Assembly (NCBI RefSeq): GCF_900101765.1
Contig: NZ_LT627735.1
Coordinates: 1,652,001 to 1,716,000 of the forward strand
DNA length: 64,000 bases
Direction: 5' to 3'
From: Nonlabens sp. Hel1_33_55
GTDB taxonomy: Bacteria; Bacteroidota; Bacteroidia; Flavobacteriales; Flavobacteriaceae
Within the stretch, counting starts at the first letter, position 1. The number at the start of each line of letters is the position of its first letter. The notes under the pieces are model-generated. The model made no database searches, was not told the origin of the DNA, and worked only from the letters and a program-made list of their open reading frames with translations. Made by a program: the position numbers and the translations under genes. Of the stretch, positions 17,517-27,284 are shown in pieces.

Positions 17517-20500
17517 ATGAATAACAGAAACTTCAGGATCTTTAAATATATTTTATCACTGGCTGTAGTATCCATATTTTTCAATGGATGCGCAAGTGAT
17601 AAAGCCGGTATAGAAGTCACCAGGGTTACATACGATAAGGATAGTAAGGAACCTATGGTGGTCTTCCTTCTGGACTCCAAAGATCCCGAAAGCAATAACT
17701 ACAATAATCAGATCAGGAAGACGGTCAATTATACAAAGATTCCTTACCAGCAAATAGACGTTAGCGATTTCAACAACGATACATCACTACCTGAAACCTC
17801 AAAAGTTGTCGTAGTGAAAGATAGTAAGGCACTTAACAATAAAGCTATTGAAAGTCTTATAAGTTTTGTGGTAAAAGGAAATACGTTGGTATTTACGAAC
17901 ACGTCAGACGATGCAAAGTTTGGATTTCTTGCCGGCGTGAAACGAAATTCCAACTATGAAACTGATGTTACATCATATAGCTATGTCTTCAAAAAGGAGC
18001 TGATTCCCAATCTCAAAAATGGAGAATATGATAATGACATTAACCATTACGGACTTAAATCAAAAAATTTCCTGCCTACCATTGAGGTACTAGCCACTGC
18101 AGTTAACGATCCTGAATATCCATCCATTATAAAACATAAGATTGGGAATGGTCAGGTAATTAGTTTTAACTCCACACAGTATTCCCAAAAGAAAGATCGT
18201 GGCCTTTATTTTTCAGTGATCTTAAGTGGCCTTGAAGCGGTTCCATATCCAGTAGCTAATGTAGGAGCTATTTTTCTGGATGACTTTCCATCGCCGCTTT
18301 ATCAGTCACAACTTGAGCCTATTAAAACAGAATTTAGCCAATCCCAACAAGACTTTTATCAAGAAAACTGGTGGCCTGATATGCAGCGGCTCGCGAGACA
18401 GACTGGAATCTCATACACAGCAATTCCTGCCTTTGATTATAGAGGCAAGACAGAACCTCCATTTCTTTTTCCAGAATGGGATAACGCCTTAATCAACATA
18501 AACGGTAAAAAATTGATAGCCTCAGACGTTTTGATGAAGTCTGTAATATCAAGTGGTCATGAAATAGGATTTCATGGATACAATCACCAGTCGCTTACCA
18601 TTCAGGACTGGCCAGATCAGGAAGTTATGGAGATTTCACTTTCAAGCGCCATTAAAAAATGGAAGTCGTCAGGTTTTGGAAGTCTGCCCGTTACTTATGT
18701 GCCTCCATCCAATATTATTGATCCTACAGGAATTGACGCCTTGAGCGTTGCGATTCCATCGCTTAAGGTGATGAGCAGCCTGTATTTCGGTGATTTTGAA
18801 GAAGGCGCTGCGCGTGAGTTTGATCCTGAACCCTACAATGATAATTTTTACGATTTCCCTAGAGTCACGAGTGGTTATGTCATCAATCAAAATGGCATCT
18901 ATGCGCATCAATCGACTTTCTTATATACCGGTATTTGGACACACTTTATACATCCTGATGACGCCTATCAAATTCCTGAAAACGATGGCATAGGTAGCAA
19001 GGGAGATTATGACTATCGCAATAAATTTAAGCTGGGTTGGCAACAAACCGTAGACGGCAAGAATGGCCTATTCCCTACCTTTTCTAAATATTTGACCGAT
19101 ACTAAAAAGCAATATCCATTATTGTCCATTGTCACTGCAAAAGAGGCTGCTCAAAAGACCCAGCAATGGCGCGAATCAAAATTCAATTTTGATATTAAAA
19201 ATCAAAACATCACCGTTTCTGGCAACTCAAAAACAGAACAAACGTGGATGGTCTATGTCTCGCAAAAGAACATCGCTCCTATTGAGGATCAACTGACTGT
19301 AAAAGGATTCAAGTATTCTCGAACCCCATTTTTAGATGGCTATTTGTACACTTTTCAAACTCCAAAACCTGAAGTACAGCTGGATCTCTCCGGTAATTAT
19401 CAGTCCGGACTTGCTCCTGCTGGCATCGATTATCTCAATAAATTTGAAGAGTATTCCAGCGGTAGAATGGTTTTTGAAACCATTGATGAAGAGATCGCCT
19501 ATTACGTTTCTAACGGTGAGTTGGATAAAGCGGTTGACCGGCTAGAGTACAAGATTTCTAGCAGTGATAGTTATCTAGAAGAAGATTGGATGGCGCTCAA
19601 GACCTATCTGGGATGGTCTGGTCGGGAATTTGCAATATGGCCTTTTTTAGAACGAAGGTTTCAGCAAACCAAAGATGATCAATTGATCTCGCTTTCGCGA
19701 AAGCTGACTCAAAACAGTGATTATCCATATTTATACATTCGGAAAACTTGGATGGAGCGCCAGATGCGTTTATATCCCAATGACGCAGTACTTAAGAAGC
19801 AATACAATGATTATTTTTTAGAACAACGCCGCCAGGAATTGACTCCAGAAAAGGCGATTCTAGCGCTCGCTGTGACTGATGATCCTGATGAGAAACGGGT
19901 GCTGCTCAATTACCTCGTTGATTATGATCCAGCAAAAGCTAAACTCTATTTGAGTAAAACAACGTCTTGTGAGGATGAAGATCTACAACCACTGGCAAAT
20001 TCCATCGCATGGAGTTATGCACAGGATCAAAAGTATACTGAAGCGATTGCCTGGGCAAAATGTAGTGATCTAAATGCAGAAGTTGTGAAGGAATGGCGCA
20101 TTCTCAATGGTGAGTTTGAATTCCTTAAAGAAACGGACTACCCAGCTTACATTCAATATCTACTGGCTAACAATCCACAACGCGCGGTTCAAGAATTGCT
20201 TTATAAAACACCGTGTGAAGATGAAGAACTACATGGCGCGAGTGCAGATATTGCCTACGCCTTTTCCATTATAGGTGCGTACCGCAAGGCACTGGACTGG
20301 TCACAGTGTTCTGATACCGTACCTATGATCGATAGAATGCAATGGTTGTTTGAATTGAGGGATTACCAACAACTCGAGAAAGAGTTACTCGTCTTAATAA
20401 ATGACCAGCCTGAAAATGTACCTTTTTTAAAATTGATGGTACAAACGCAACTAGCGCAAAACAATATCATCAAAGCGTATGAATACCAGCGAAGACTACC

Positions 20501-21521
20501 TTTAAAAGAACAGCAACTTGAGCAACAACGATGGAATGAAATTGTAACGTATGCTACCGTAGAGCAGAAAAAAGTATTTTTAGAACGCTATGGGAATTCG
20601 CTGAACCCAGCCGTAAAAAGTAAATTGGTCAAGGACTTGCGCATCCAGAAAGGTACCACTCTAGAAACTTTTAGCAACCTGGTTACAGACCGCTTCTCTC
20701 CAACCCAACTCAACAACAGGTTTCTCTATGGTCAACGCGCCAAAAACGGCAGCAGACACCAATTTGGTCTTACGCAAACTACAGCCTATGCCATACCTGT
20801 AAGACAAGATGATCCCGCTAATAGAGACTTCAACCTTTACGGTGCGCGGTACGCTTATACCAGTCCAGAACGCACTAAAAAAGTAAACTACAATGGCGGT
20901 ATTACTGTAGAAATGGATACTAACGACAACCAGTTGTTTTATAAGCTAGATGCAGCGGCATCACTTGCCATTGATAGCTTGTATAACTCGCTACAGCTTT
21001 CTTATGAACCTGCCATTACAGGTCCGGCCTATGCATTGAATATTTATCGGGCACAAGCAACTGTTTATGAAGAGTTGCAACTTAAAAACAACTTGAACAT
21101 CGTCGCGACGCTAGAAGGGAATTACTATACTGATGGTGCCGTCGACGGTCTGGTACTGGCTAAGGTGGGCTATAACCTAAAACTAGCTACCAACTCGACA
21201 CTCATTCCTTTTGTGGAAGGTTCTGGTATGTTAGGGAATAGAGATCAGCGAGAAGGTTTTCCTTACTGGACCATCAAAGAACGTCTCTATGGCGGCGGCG
21301 GATTAAATTACCGCTACAAGAACCTACCGTCTAAGTTAGAAGCACAAATCAATACAGGTGCCTTTCTCGATACATTCTCTGGCAGTTTCCTTAGATATGG
21401 CGGCTCTTTGAGTTATCCAGTCTCAGATTACTTTATCATAAATGCAAATGCAGAATTCTTTACAATTAAGAATTTCTATAGCAATAATTTTATTCTGGGG
21501 TTGAAGTATTATTTGAAGTGA
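17517..21521 (+). CDS. Deacetylase-TPR-beta-barrel fusion (PelA/PelB-like)
   Basis: A 1334-residue exported protein with lipobox FFNGC (Cys25). Residues about 45-600 resemble DUF2194/polysaccharide-deacetylase proteins: AIFLDDFPSP gives a paired Asp (255-256), and GHEIGFHGYNH (H348, H353, H357) matches the metal-binding histidines of CE4-like deacetylases. Residues about 640-1070 are helical TPR-like repeats, with CEDEDLQ and CEDEELH recurring. The last 260 residues are amphipathic beta strands ending in KYYLK, like the PelB/BcsC/PgaA outer-membrane pore. It appears to combine PelA deacetylation and PelB export. A palindrome copy (19690) encodes LSRK. It is the last gene of the operon. Confidence 0.78.
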   Translation: MNNRNFRIFKYILSLAVVSIFFNGCASDKAGIEVTRVTYDKDSKEPMVVFLLDSKDPESNNYNNQIRKTVNYTKIPYQQIDVSDFNNDTSLPETSKVVVVKDSKALNNKAIESLISFVVKGNTLVFTNTSDDAKFGFLAGVKRNSNYETDVTSYSYVFKKELIPNLKNGEYDNDINHYGLKSKNFLPTIEVLATAVNDPEYPSIIKHKIGNGQVISFNSTQYSQKKDRGLYFSVILSGLEAVPYPVANVGAIFLDDFPSPLYQSQLEPIKTEFSQSQQDFYQENWWPDMQRLARQTGISYTAIPAFDYRGKTEPPFLFPEWDNALININGKKLIASDVLMKSVISSGHEIGFHGYNHQSLTIQDWPDQEVMEISLSSAIKKWKSSGFGSLPVTYVPPSNIIDPTGIDALSVAIPSLKVMSSLYFGDFEEGAAREFDPEPYNDNFYDFPRVTSGYVINQNGIYAHQSTFLYTGIWTHFIHPDDAYQIPENDGIGSKGDYDYRNKFKLGWQQTVDGKNGLFPTFSKYLTDTKKQYPLLSIVTAKEAAQKTQQWRESKFNFDIKNQNITVSGNSKTEQTWMVYVSQKNIAPIEDQLTVKGFKYSRTPFLDGYLYTFQTPKPEVQLDLSGNYQSGLAPAGIDYLNKFEEYSSGRMVFETIDEEIAYYVSNGELDKAVDRLEYKISSSDSYLEEDWMALKTYLGWSGREFAIWPFLERRFQQTKDDQLISLSRKLTQNSDYPYLYIRKTWMERQMRLYPNDAVLKKQYNDYFLEQRRQELTPEKAILALAVTDDPDEKRVLLNYLVDYDPAKAKLYLSKTTSCEDEDLQPLANSIAWSYAQDQKYTEAIAWAKCSDLNAEVVKEWRILNGEFEFLKETDYPAYIQYLLANNPQRAVQELLYKTPCEDEELHGASADIAYAFSIIGAYRKALDWSQCSDTVPMIDRMQWLFELRDYQQLEKELLVLINDQPENVPFLKLMVQTQLAQNNIIKAYEYQRRLPLKEQQLEQQRWNEIVTYATVEQKKVFLERYGNSLNPAVKSKLVKDLRIQKGTTLETFSNLVTDRFSPTQLNNRFLYGQRAKNGSRHQFGLTQTTAYAIPVRQDDPANRDFNLYGARYAYTSPERTKKVNYNGGITVEMDTNDNQLFYKLDAAASLAIDSLYNSLQLSYEPAITGPAYALNIYRAQATVYEELQLKNNLNIVATLEGNYYTDGAVDGLVLAKVGYNLKLATNSTLIPFVEGSGMLGNRDQREGFPYWTIKERLYGGGGLNYRYKNLPSKLEAQINTGAFLDTFSGSFLRYGGSLSYPVSDYFIINANAEFFTIKNFYSNNFILGLKYYLK
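19690..19705. repeat. 16-bp palindrome, 15/16 copy in the Pel fusion gene
   Basis: CGCTTTCGCGAAAGCT, read as LSRK. Confidence 0.9.
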
Positions 21522-21611
21522 AAAACGGTTCTTCTCTGAGTCATTGATGATAGCAATCCTAGACGAAATTCTATAATTGAATTATTATCTATAAGGTCAT
21601 AATGAATTGCA

Positions 21612-21908
21612 TCAGCTTCCCGCAAAAGGTGACCCAAAGATACCTACGGCCAACTCTGCCCAAACCAAGAACAACGCTACCAATAGAGCAACTCCTAATA
21701 GTATTCTATTTCTGGAGGTTTGGACTTTGCGCAGAATAAACTCCAGCGCCAGACCTGTTGAGACCAGCAAGAATCCCATAACGATAAAGTCAAATGCTGA
21801 CCAATTCACCTCTGTGGTGAAGAGCATCGCGATGGCCGGAATCAAGAGAATTCCTAATGCGATGGTTAGAATGGTGAAAAGACGTCTGTTTTGGCTCTTG
21901 ATGATCAT
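21612..21908 (-). CDS. Small membrane protein
   Basis: A 98-residue protein with three hydrophobic segments (about 10-30, 40-56 and 69-90) separated by short charged loops, starting MIIKSQNRRLFTILTIALGI. Short proteins of this build, with VNWSAFDF between the first two segments, recur in Flavobacteriaceae. Function is unknown. The opposite-strand frame over the same bases has no membrane or domain signature and is taken as a shadow. Confidence 0.7.
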   Translation of the reverse strand: MIIKSQNRRLFTILTIALGILLIPAIAMLFTTEVNWSAFDFIVMGFLLVSTGLALEFILRKVQTSRNRILLGVALLVALFLVWAELAVGIFGSPFAGS

Positions 21909-21958
21909 TTATATTTTCGTATTTGGTTAGGCCAATTTATGAAAAATCTCAAATTAGA

Positions 21959-22732
21959 TCAAAACCATGGCACATCCAGACCATCAAAATCCTTAACCTT
22001 AGATAAGTACACAGGCGTGTTTTTAGTGAGATTGGATCGGGTTTCTTCATAGACTTCATCGCCGCTTTCCATGGTATTTTCATTGACATTCTCATTGACG
22101 ATTTTAAGTCCGTTCAAAAAATTGATGCTCGTGGTGCGATTTACAATAGGTCCATAATTGTCGCTGTTATCATATCCTATCAGCCTAAAACAATCATCTT
22201 CTAGCCTAAACGTATATTTCCAGTTACCATAACGCCCGTGCAGATAATCAATGAACAATTTGTTATTATTTACCGTCACTTCCAGTTCTGGTGGGTAATA
22301 CACACCACCATCTTCATTTTCTGAAGAGAAGCAATTCAGATTCTCAAGGGCAAGCTCATAACCATCACCATGACTCAGGTAGATCAAGATGCCGCGTCTA
22401 TTCCGATCCACCTTTTTATCAAATCTATTCATGACCACCTTATCAGGATCTGTCGCCTTGATGATCAGGACTTGATCATCTTTCCCATCATTGTTGAGAT
22501 CACCGCTTATCTTTTGAAACTGGACATATCCATCGGGAATTTCTAGTGGATCTATACTGCTCTGATCAGCGTCAACTTGAGATTGAGATTCCATTGCTAG
22601 AGCTGCTTGATCGAGCGCGTCCATTGTTGAATCCTCCGTAGGATATGATGGCATCTCTTTACAGCTTGTTAGGATAGCGACGCTCGTTAGTATAATCAAA
22701 AAGAGCTGTTGCTTTTGAAAGAAATTTGTCAT
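21959..22732 (-). CDS. Lipoprotein with a calcium-loop-like motif
   Basis: A 257-residue lipoprotein: signal sequence with lipobox AILTSC (Cys24), then a low-complexity acidic linker. GDLNNDGKDDQVLI (about 77-90) looks like the DxDxDG calcium loop of dockerin/FG-GAP-type repeats. The rest is beta-rich and contains GRYGNWKYTFRLEDDCFRLIGY. I do not recognise a named family; similar proteins in Bacteroidota are annotated as hypothetical. It is likely periplasmic or surface attached. About 85 bp separate it from the next minus-strand gene. Confidence 0.65.
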   Translation of the reverse strand: MTNFFQKQQLFLIILTSVAILTSCKEMPSYPTEDSTMDALDQAALAMESQSQVDADQSSIDPLEIPDGYVQFQKISGDLNNDGKDDQVLIIKATDPDKVVMNRFDKKVDRNRRGILIYLSHGDGYELALENLNCFSSENEDGGVYYPPELEVTVNNNKLFIDYLHGRYGNWKYTFRLEDDCFRLIGYDNSDNYGPIVNRTTSINFLNGLKIVNENVNENTMESGDEVYEETRSNLTKNTPVYLSKVKDFDGLDVPWF

Positions 22733-22816
22733 GATGATTTTTGAAACTGGGCAAAGTTAGTCAGATTGGCTTGATGTATTTCATTGACCAATGAATTAGA
22801 GGCAGCAGCTAGATTC

Positions 22817-24070
22817 TTATACCAGCCTGCGTTTTCTATTATTTCGTTTGAAAATAAATATGGAAATCCCGATGATAACTATAACCCCAATTCCCAATAA
22901 AAGAAACAAGAAGGTTTTATTACGTTGGATCACGACATAATCTGCGATTCCTGCTTTCCAGAACAACCACTCATCGGCGAGAGATGAGGCAATATCATAA
23001 CTACCTGTTTCTAAAATGATGATGCCATCTTTGGACATTAGGTCGATTCTAGCGGCGGTATTGATCGCATCGTTGCCGCTACCGTCGTGACCTATTACCT
23101 TTGAGTCTGTAGCATTCTGGCTGTACAAATGCGGACCTAATCCGTAAACTCCCATCTCATTAATGAAGGTTTCTGGCTCAATCATAGTAGCAATAGTTTC
23201 TGCTCTTAACACTGGATTGCTAGACACACTAGCTTGAACAAATTTGGACAGATCTGCAGTCGTGGTAAATAGTGAAGCTGCTGCCAAAGCGGTAAAAGTA
23301 TTCATCGGTCTGGTTGTTCCATCATTTTTATAGATGGGCGCCAGTTTAAGATTGGGCTTTTCTGAAATTACAAATGTGGAGTTGTTCATTTGCAAGGGTT
23401 GAAACACCACTTTGGTCATATACTCCTGAAAAGATAAATCCGTAATTTCCTCAATCAACAATTGCAAGATGGTATATCCAGCACCGGAATACATATACTG
23501 GCTTCCTGGTTCATACCCAACAATGGCAACGCCGTCAGAATAGTCAGTATCTGATGCTTTGGTGAGTGATTCTTCGATGGTCTGGACTTTTTCGTTAGGT
23601 TCAAACCCGTTATAACCCAAGTCATCCACCAATCCTGAGGAATGAGACAATAATTTCCTAATGGTAACTTTGTTGTTGTCAAAATCGCTTTCTGGTAACT
23701 GCCATCTGGTGAGGTAATCATCGACTGGTTTGTCAAGATCCAACTTGCCTTGCTCGACCAATTTCATGATTCCAAACGAAGTGACCCATTTACTAATGGA
23801 AGCCACAGGAAAAACAGTGTTCTCGTTGACAGGTTGATCAACAGAATAGAAATGGGTCTTTGCGACCTCTCCATCTTCTATGAGCATCATCGCAAAATTG
23901 CCGACAAAGTCTTCCTCTATCTTTTCTTGTGCCGCTTCAATAAATGCTTCTGAAGTATCTTCTGATGTGATCGATCTTAGTAGAAATCCATCCATGGTTC
24001 CGTAACCAATAAAGGCGGTCCAGATGATAATGGCTAGTACAACAAGACCTATGTATTTGAAGGTTCTCAT
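22817..24070 (-). CDS. Membrane-anchored serine hydrolase (beta-lactamase fold)
   Basis: A 417-residue protein of the beta-lactamase/class C penicillin-binding family. Catalytic SISK (S91, K94) lies in FPVASISKWVTS, the YSGAGYT segment gives the Tyr motif, and GHDGSG stands at the third motif. It has an N-terminal membrane anchor (RTFKYIGLVVLAIIIWTAF) and a C-terminal membrane helix followed by RNNRKRR, so it is probably held in the inner membrane with the domain outside. I use ATG 24070; a frame to 24106 adds no conserved residues. Substrate unknown. Confidence 0.87.
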   Translation of the reverse strand: MRTFKYIGLVVLAIIIWTAFIGYGTMDGFLLRSITSEDTSEAFIEAAQEKIEEDFVGNFAMMLIEDGEVAKTHFYSVDQPVNENTVFPVASISKWVTSFGIMKLVEQGKLDLDKPVDDYLTRWQLPESDFDNNKVTIRKLLSHSSGLVDDLGYNGFEPNEKVQTIEESLTKASDTDYSDGVAIVGYEPGSQYMYSGAGYTILQLLIEEITDLSFQEYMTKVVFQPLQMNNSTFVISEKPNLKLAPIYKNDGTTRPMNTFTALAAASLFTTTADLSKFVQASVSSNPVLRAETIATMIEPETFINEMGVYGLGPHLYSQNATDSKVIGHDGSGNDAINTAARIDLMSKDGIIILETGSYDIASSLADEWLFWKAGIADYVVIQRNKTFLFLLLGIGVIVIIGISIFIFKRNNRKRRLV

Positions 24071-24169
24071 GAGAATTGGTTTTGGTTGGTATTTAAAAGT
24101 AACCAATTCTGATCTTTTATATTTTAGAACGAACCCTATACTAAAATTCGATCTTGTAAACGATGTTTC

Positions 24170-25129
24170 CTATGACATTGTTTTAAACAGCTGAATGACA
24201 TAGACAATGAAAATACTTACCGCCAAGCCTATGTTAACTTTAGCAAAATCCTTAGCGATGAGTTTGTACGAGTTCTTTAATTGCTTTTTGTTGAGTAAAT
24301 AATTGATTGCAATTTCGCGTCCTGCAAGGATCCCAATAAATGTCCAAGTAGTACTCATGGGTACCGAATTGTAATTCCCGTAAAGAAATAGAATTAACCC
24401 GTAACACAAATCAATAATTGTAGCAGAACGGATATTTCTCGTATTGACTTTTTGATTGACAATTTCTTGAATTTTACCACCGCGGTTCTTAAATATGTAA
24501 GCCATGATCAACAAAATCACTACAATAGAACCCACCAATTCCCAAACTGACAAATCTCTGGGAAGGAATACATAGATATTGGCAAAATCCTGTATCAACC
24601 ATTGAGACCACAAGAATGCGGTGGAACCCCATTGGGCAGCGATCCAAAACTTCTTTTGGTTGCTTTGTTCCAGTTTATCAATAGACTTTTTGGATTCAAA
24701 AAGTTTTGCAATTAACAGGTACAGTACAAATGCAGAGACCACAGATAGTGCATAGCCATAAACAGACTTCATCACCATTTTTTCAATAAGCTGCTGACTG
24801 GAGAAAACACTCAATATTAAAAAAGTGGTACTCACGGGAATTCCAAAACGGGTAATAATGAGCAAAGAAAGCGGAGCAATCAAATACCACCAGTTCAAGG
24901 TTTCTGGAAGCGGAATTTTATCCAATCTATCGTATGAAACATCACCATTATAAAAATACCAACCGTAAAGTAACGTACCTATTAAAATAGCTGAAGCATA
25001 ACCCCACAAGACCGTCCAGTGGGTTTTGTTATTAGAAGTAAGAAAGGTTCCCAGAGTTTGAATAACATCATTCCCGATCACGGCATATGCAGCCAATATA
25101 AAACCAACATACAGCACTAGTAATTCCAT
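24170..25129 (-). CDS. PiT-like phosphate/anion permease
   Basis: A 319-residue polytopic membrane protein. The first segment contains GNDVIQTLGTFL, comparable to the GANDVANxxGT motif of PiT phosphate permeases, and RFGIPVSTTFLILSVFSS resembles the second PiT repeat (PVSTT). About 9 hydrophobic segments, with a basic loop near residues 140-160. It is shorter than classical PiT proteins. The transported ion cannot be told from sequence; phosphate or sulphate is the family expectation. It lies between two serine-hydrolase genes without obvious operon linkage. Confidence 0.65.
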   Translation of the reverse strand: MELLVLYVGFILAAYAVIGNDVIQTLGTFLTSNNKTHWTVLWGYASAILIGTLLYGWYFYNGDVSYDRLDKIPLPETLNWWYLIAPLSLLIITRFGIPVSTTFLILSVFSSQQLIEKMVMKSVYGYALSVVSAFVLYLLIAKLFESKKSIDKLEQSNQKKFWIAAQWGSTAFLWSQWLIQDFANIYVFLPRDLSVWELVGSIVVILLIMAYIFKNRGGKIQEIVNQKVNTRNIRSATIIDLCYGLILFLYGNYNSVPMSTTWTFIGILAGREIAINYLLNKKQLKNSYKLIAKDFAKVNIGLAVSIFIVYVIQLFKTMS

Positions 25130-25269
25130 ATTCCAAAGTGAATAATCACCAACTTAAACTAAGTTAACCTCTTTACTATTAAAGCAATACGCGGCTTTTT
25201 TACTGTTGCAAAGATTGGAGCAAGAGTACTAAATGTGATTGAATTATATGCAACTAGATATGATAATAT

Positions 25270-25378
25270 AATGCATCACTTAATTATATTCTTTTGCACA
25301 AAAATTTTATAGACAAGGCTATAGAATTGAGTCGCAAATTCCTTCCCGGAAAGTCTTTTGTAGACCTTGGACATGATT
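25270..25378 (+). pseudogene. Possible relic of a SAM-dependent methyltransferase
   Basis: A plus-strand frame without a start codon reads HKNFIDKAIELSRKFLPGKS followed by FVDLG, then GHD and a stop. The FVDLG stretch resembles methyltransferase motif I. After the stop the same frame gives MLTLGAIDHRASF, which could be its continuation. It is short and the call is tentative; it occupies the 285-bp gap between the permease and the next hydrolase gene. Confidence 0.3.
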
Positions 25379-25414
25379 AAGAGATGCTAACATTGGGTGC
25401 GATCGATCATCGCG

Positions 25415-26743
25415 CTAGTTTTGCTCTTTGCTGAATAAAATCTGTCCGCCGCCTTGAAATAGGATCATAGAGTTTTCTGAGGGATTGAATTGAAATTTTG
25501 CTCCTGCTTGATCAAACTTGAAGGTGTCTTTTTCTGTGGCTTCTAGTGGGAAGGCCGGTTGACCAGTTCCTTGAGCGATCAACGTAGCTCCTTCTTTGGT
25601 AATTGTAATTTTCATAGGAATTTGGCTGGATGCATAAACTCCTAAATATGGGTCCAACTCTTCTGTGGTCAAACTATAACTTGTAAACGAAGGAATTTCA
25701 TAGGGCTTATTATAAACAGCATTTAGCACAGCGATAGAGATATCGTTGTTATTGATATTAGTCCCATTTGAAGTTAAAGCATAAGAAACCTTACTCTCTG
25801 GAAAATAGGTATAAACCGAACTAAATCCATCAATGCCGCCGGTATGACCATACCCTATATTTTCATAGAAAGGAAACTGAAATAGTCCTTTACCATAACC
25901 ATCTTTTATGGTTTTCATGATTTCTAAACTTTCTGGCGTCACCAATTTTCCAGCAAATAAAGCGTCTGCAAATTTGGTGAGGTCTACTGGTGTTGATGTG
26001 ATGGCTCCAGCACCTAACGGAATGCTAGCGTCTGTTTCTGGTTCTACGTTCCAAGTATTTAGAAATTTATAGGATTTGGCTTCATTATTAGCAGTATCTA
26101 AGTTTCCAAAGACATAGGTGTCGGTCAATCCTATAGGTTCAACAATATGCTCTTTGACCAATTCTGAATACGGTTTTTCAAAAGTCTTTTCAAGTATGTA
26201 GGTCAGCAATACAAAATTGGAATTACTGTATTCTGCCTGGCTGTCTGGTTCAAAATCGCTACCACCATTGGCAATGATATCTACCAGTTCTTGTTCCGTT
26301 TTTGACTGGGTATTGTAAGTTAAATATTCTTCATCATTAGTAAAGTTATGGATACCGCTTCTATGTCCTAACAAATGTTCTACGGTGATTTCACTAGCGT
26401 TCTCAATAGATGGGAACCATTTGTCAATGGTTTGATCTAAGTCCAGCATCTTGTTTTCGACGGCTTTCATTGCCAATACTGTGGTGAAGGTTTTGGTTAT
26501 AGAGCCTATTCTATACTTCGTTTCCTCAGTGGCTTCTACATTATTCTCCACGTCTGCAAAGCCTATGGAGTTGGTGTAAAGCAGCTCGCCATCTTTTGAC
26601 ACAGCAACGCTGCCCATGAATTTTTCGTTGTCTTCTAGTGCTTGAAAGTAGCTGTCTAGTTTCTCTTTATCAAAATTGGTTTGAGAGAAACCGAGTTGGC
26701 TAATCGTGAGAAACAGAATCGTGGTGAGAATAGCTTTAGTCAT
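25415..26743 (-). CDS. Secreted serine hydrolase (beta-lactamase fold)
   Basis: A 442-residue exported protein with signal peptide ending GFSQ (about residue 21). The nucleophile motif is SITK (S81, K84) in RIGSITKTFTTVLAM, the Tyr motif YSNSNF, and the third motif GHTGGIDGF, all of the class C beta-lactamase/D-Ala-D-Ala carboxypeptidase family. A C-terminal lipocalin-like or DUF3471-like beta domain follows (about residues 350-442). Broad family with peptidase, esterase or amidase members; no specific substrate can be assigned. Paralogue of the gene at 22817, but lacking the membrane anchor. Confidence 0.88.
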   Translation of the reverse strand: MTKAILTTILFLTISQLGFSQTNFDKEKLDSYFQALEDNEKFMGSVAVSKDGELLYTNSIGFADVENNVEATEETKYRIGSITKTFTTVLAMKAVENKMLDLDQTIDKWFPSIENASEITVEHLLGHRSGIHNFTNDEEYLTYNTQSKTEQELVDIIANGGSDFEPDSQAEYSNSNFVLLTYILEKTFEKPYSELVKEHIVEPIGLTDTYVFGNLDTANNEAKSYKFLNTWNVEPETDASIPLGAGAITSTPVDLTKFADALFAGKLVTPESLEIMKTIKDGYGKGLFQFPFYENIGYGHTGGIDGFSSVYTYFPESKVSYALTSNGTNINNNDISIAVLNAVYNKPYEIPSFTSYSLTTEELDPYLGVYASSQIPMKITITKEGATLIAQGTGQPAFPLEATEKDTFKFDQAGAKFQFNPSENSMILFQGGGQILFSKEQN

Positions 26744-26963
26744 TGGTCAAGTTTTAACTGATTGATCTATAGGTTGCTCATTTGTGTGATTTGTTTCAGT
26801 TAAAAACAGATAATTTAAATTTTAATTTTTAGCTAAACTTATTACCATCAAATTATTGAATGGTTTTATTTAATTATTATGGTGAGAAGGATTACGTAAC
26901 ATACTCTAGCCTTAGAGGCGAATCATAAGGTCAATAAACCCAAAAAAAATGTTGCGTGAATAT

Positions 26964-27284
26964 TTAATTAACTTCAACCTTATCATGAGGTAGTAACTCT
27001 CGATACCACTTTTCTAATTTTTGATCCTTAAAAAGGAATAAATAAAATTCGTCCTTATTGTAAAAGTCTCGATAAGATAAAACTTCTATTTCGTTGCTGT
27101 CTTGAACTCGCTTTTCTGCAATAGTATAATCATTCCCTAATATCTGCGTCACTTGTTCTTTGGACATACCTAATTCAAGTTTATTCATTTTTGCACTTGT
27201 CATATTTACTATTTGGCATGACACAAAGGAATGTAGAAACAATATTACAAAAGCGGAACGGACATAAAATTTGAGATTTTTCAT
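26964..27284 (-). CDS. Small BamE/SmpA-like lipoprotein
   Basis: A 106-residue lipoprotein with lipobox FVSC (Cys23). The segment KLELGMSKEQVTQILGNDY is the hallmark of the SmpA/OmlA (BamE) fold, followed by the strands VLSYRDFY and FYLFLFKDQKLEKWY. Members include the BamE outer-membrane assembly factor, but in Bacteroidota many such proteins are of unknown role. Stands alone. Confidence 0.65.
   Translation of the reverse strand: MKNLKFYVRSAFVILFLHSFVSCQIVNMTSAKMNKLELGMSKEQVTQILGNDYTIAEKRVQDSNEIEVLSYRDFYNKDEFYLFLFKDQKLEKWYRELLPHDKVEVN

Noticed and set aside
21607..21930. Plus-strand frame of 107 codons
   Set aside because: Antisense to a convincing three-helix membrane protein; composition is that of a shadow frame.
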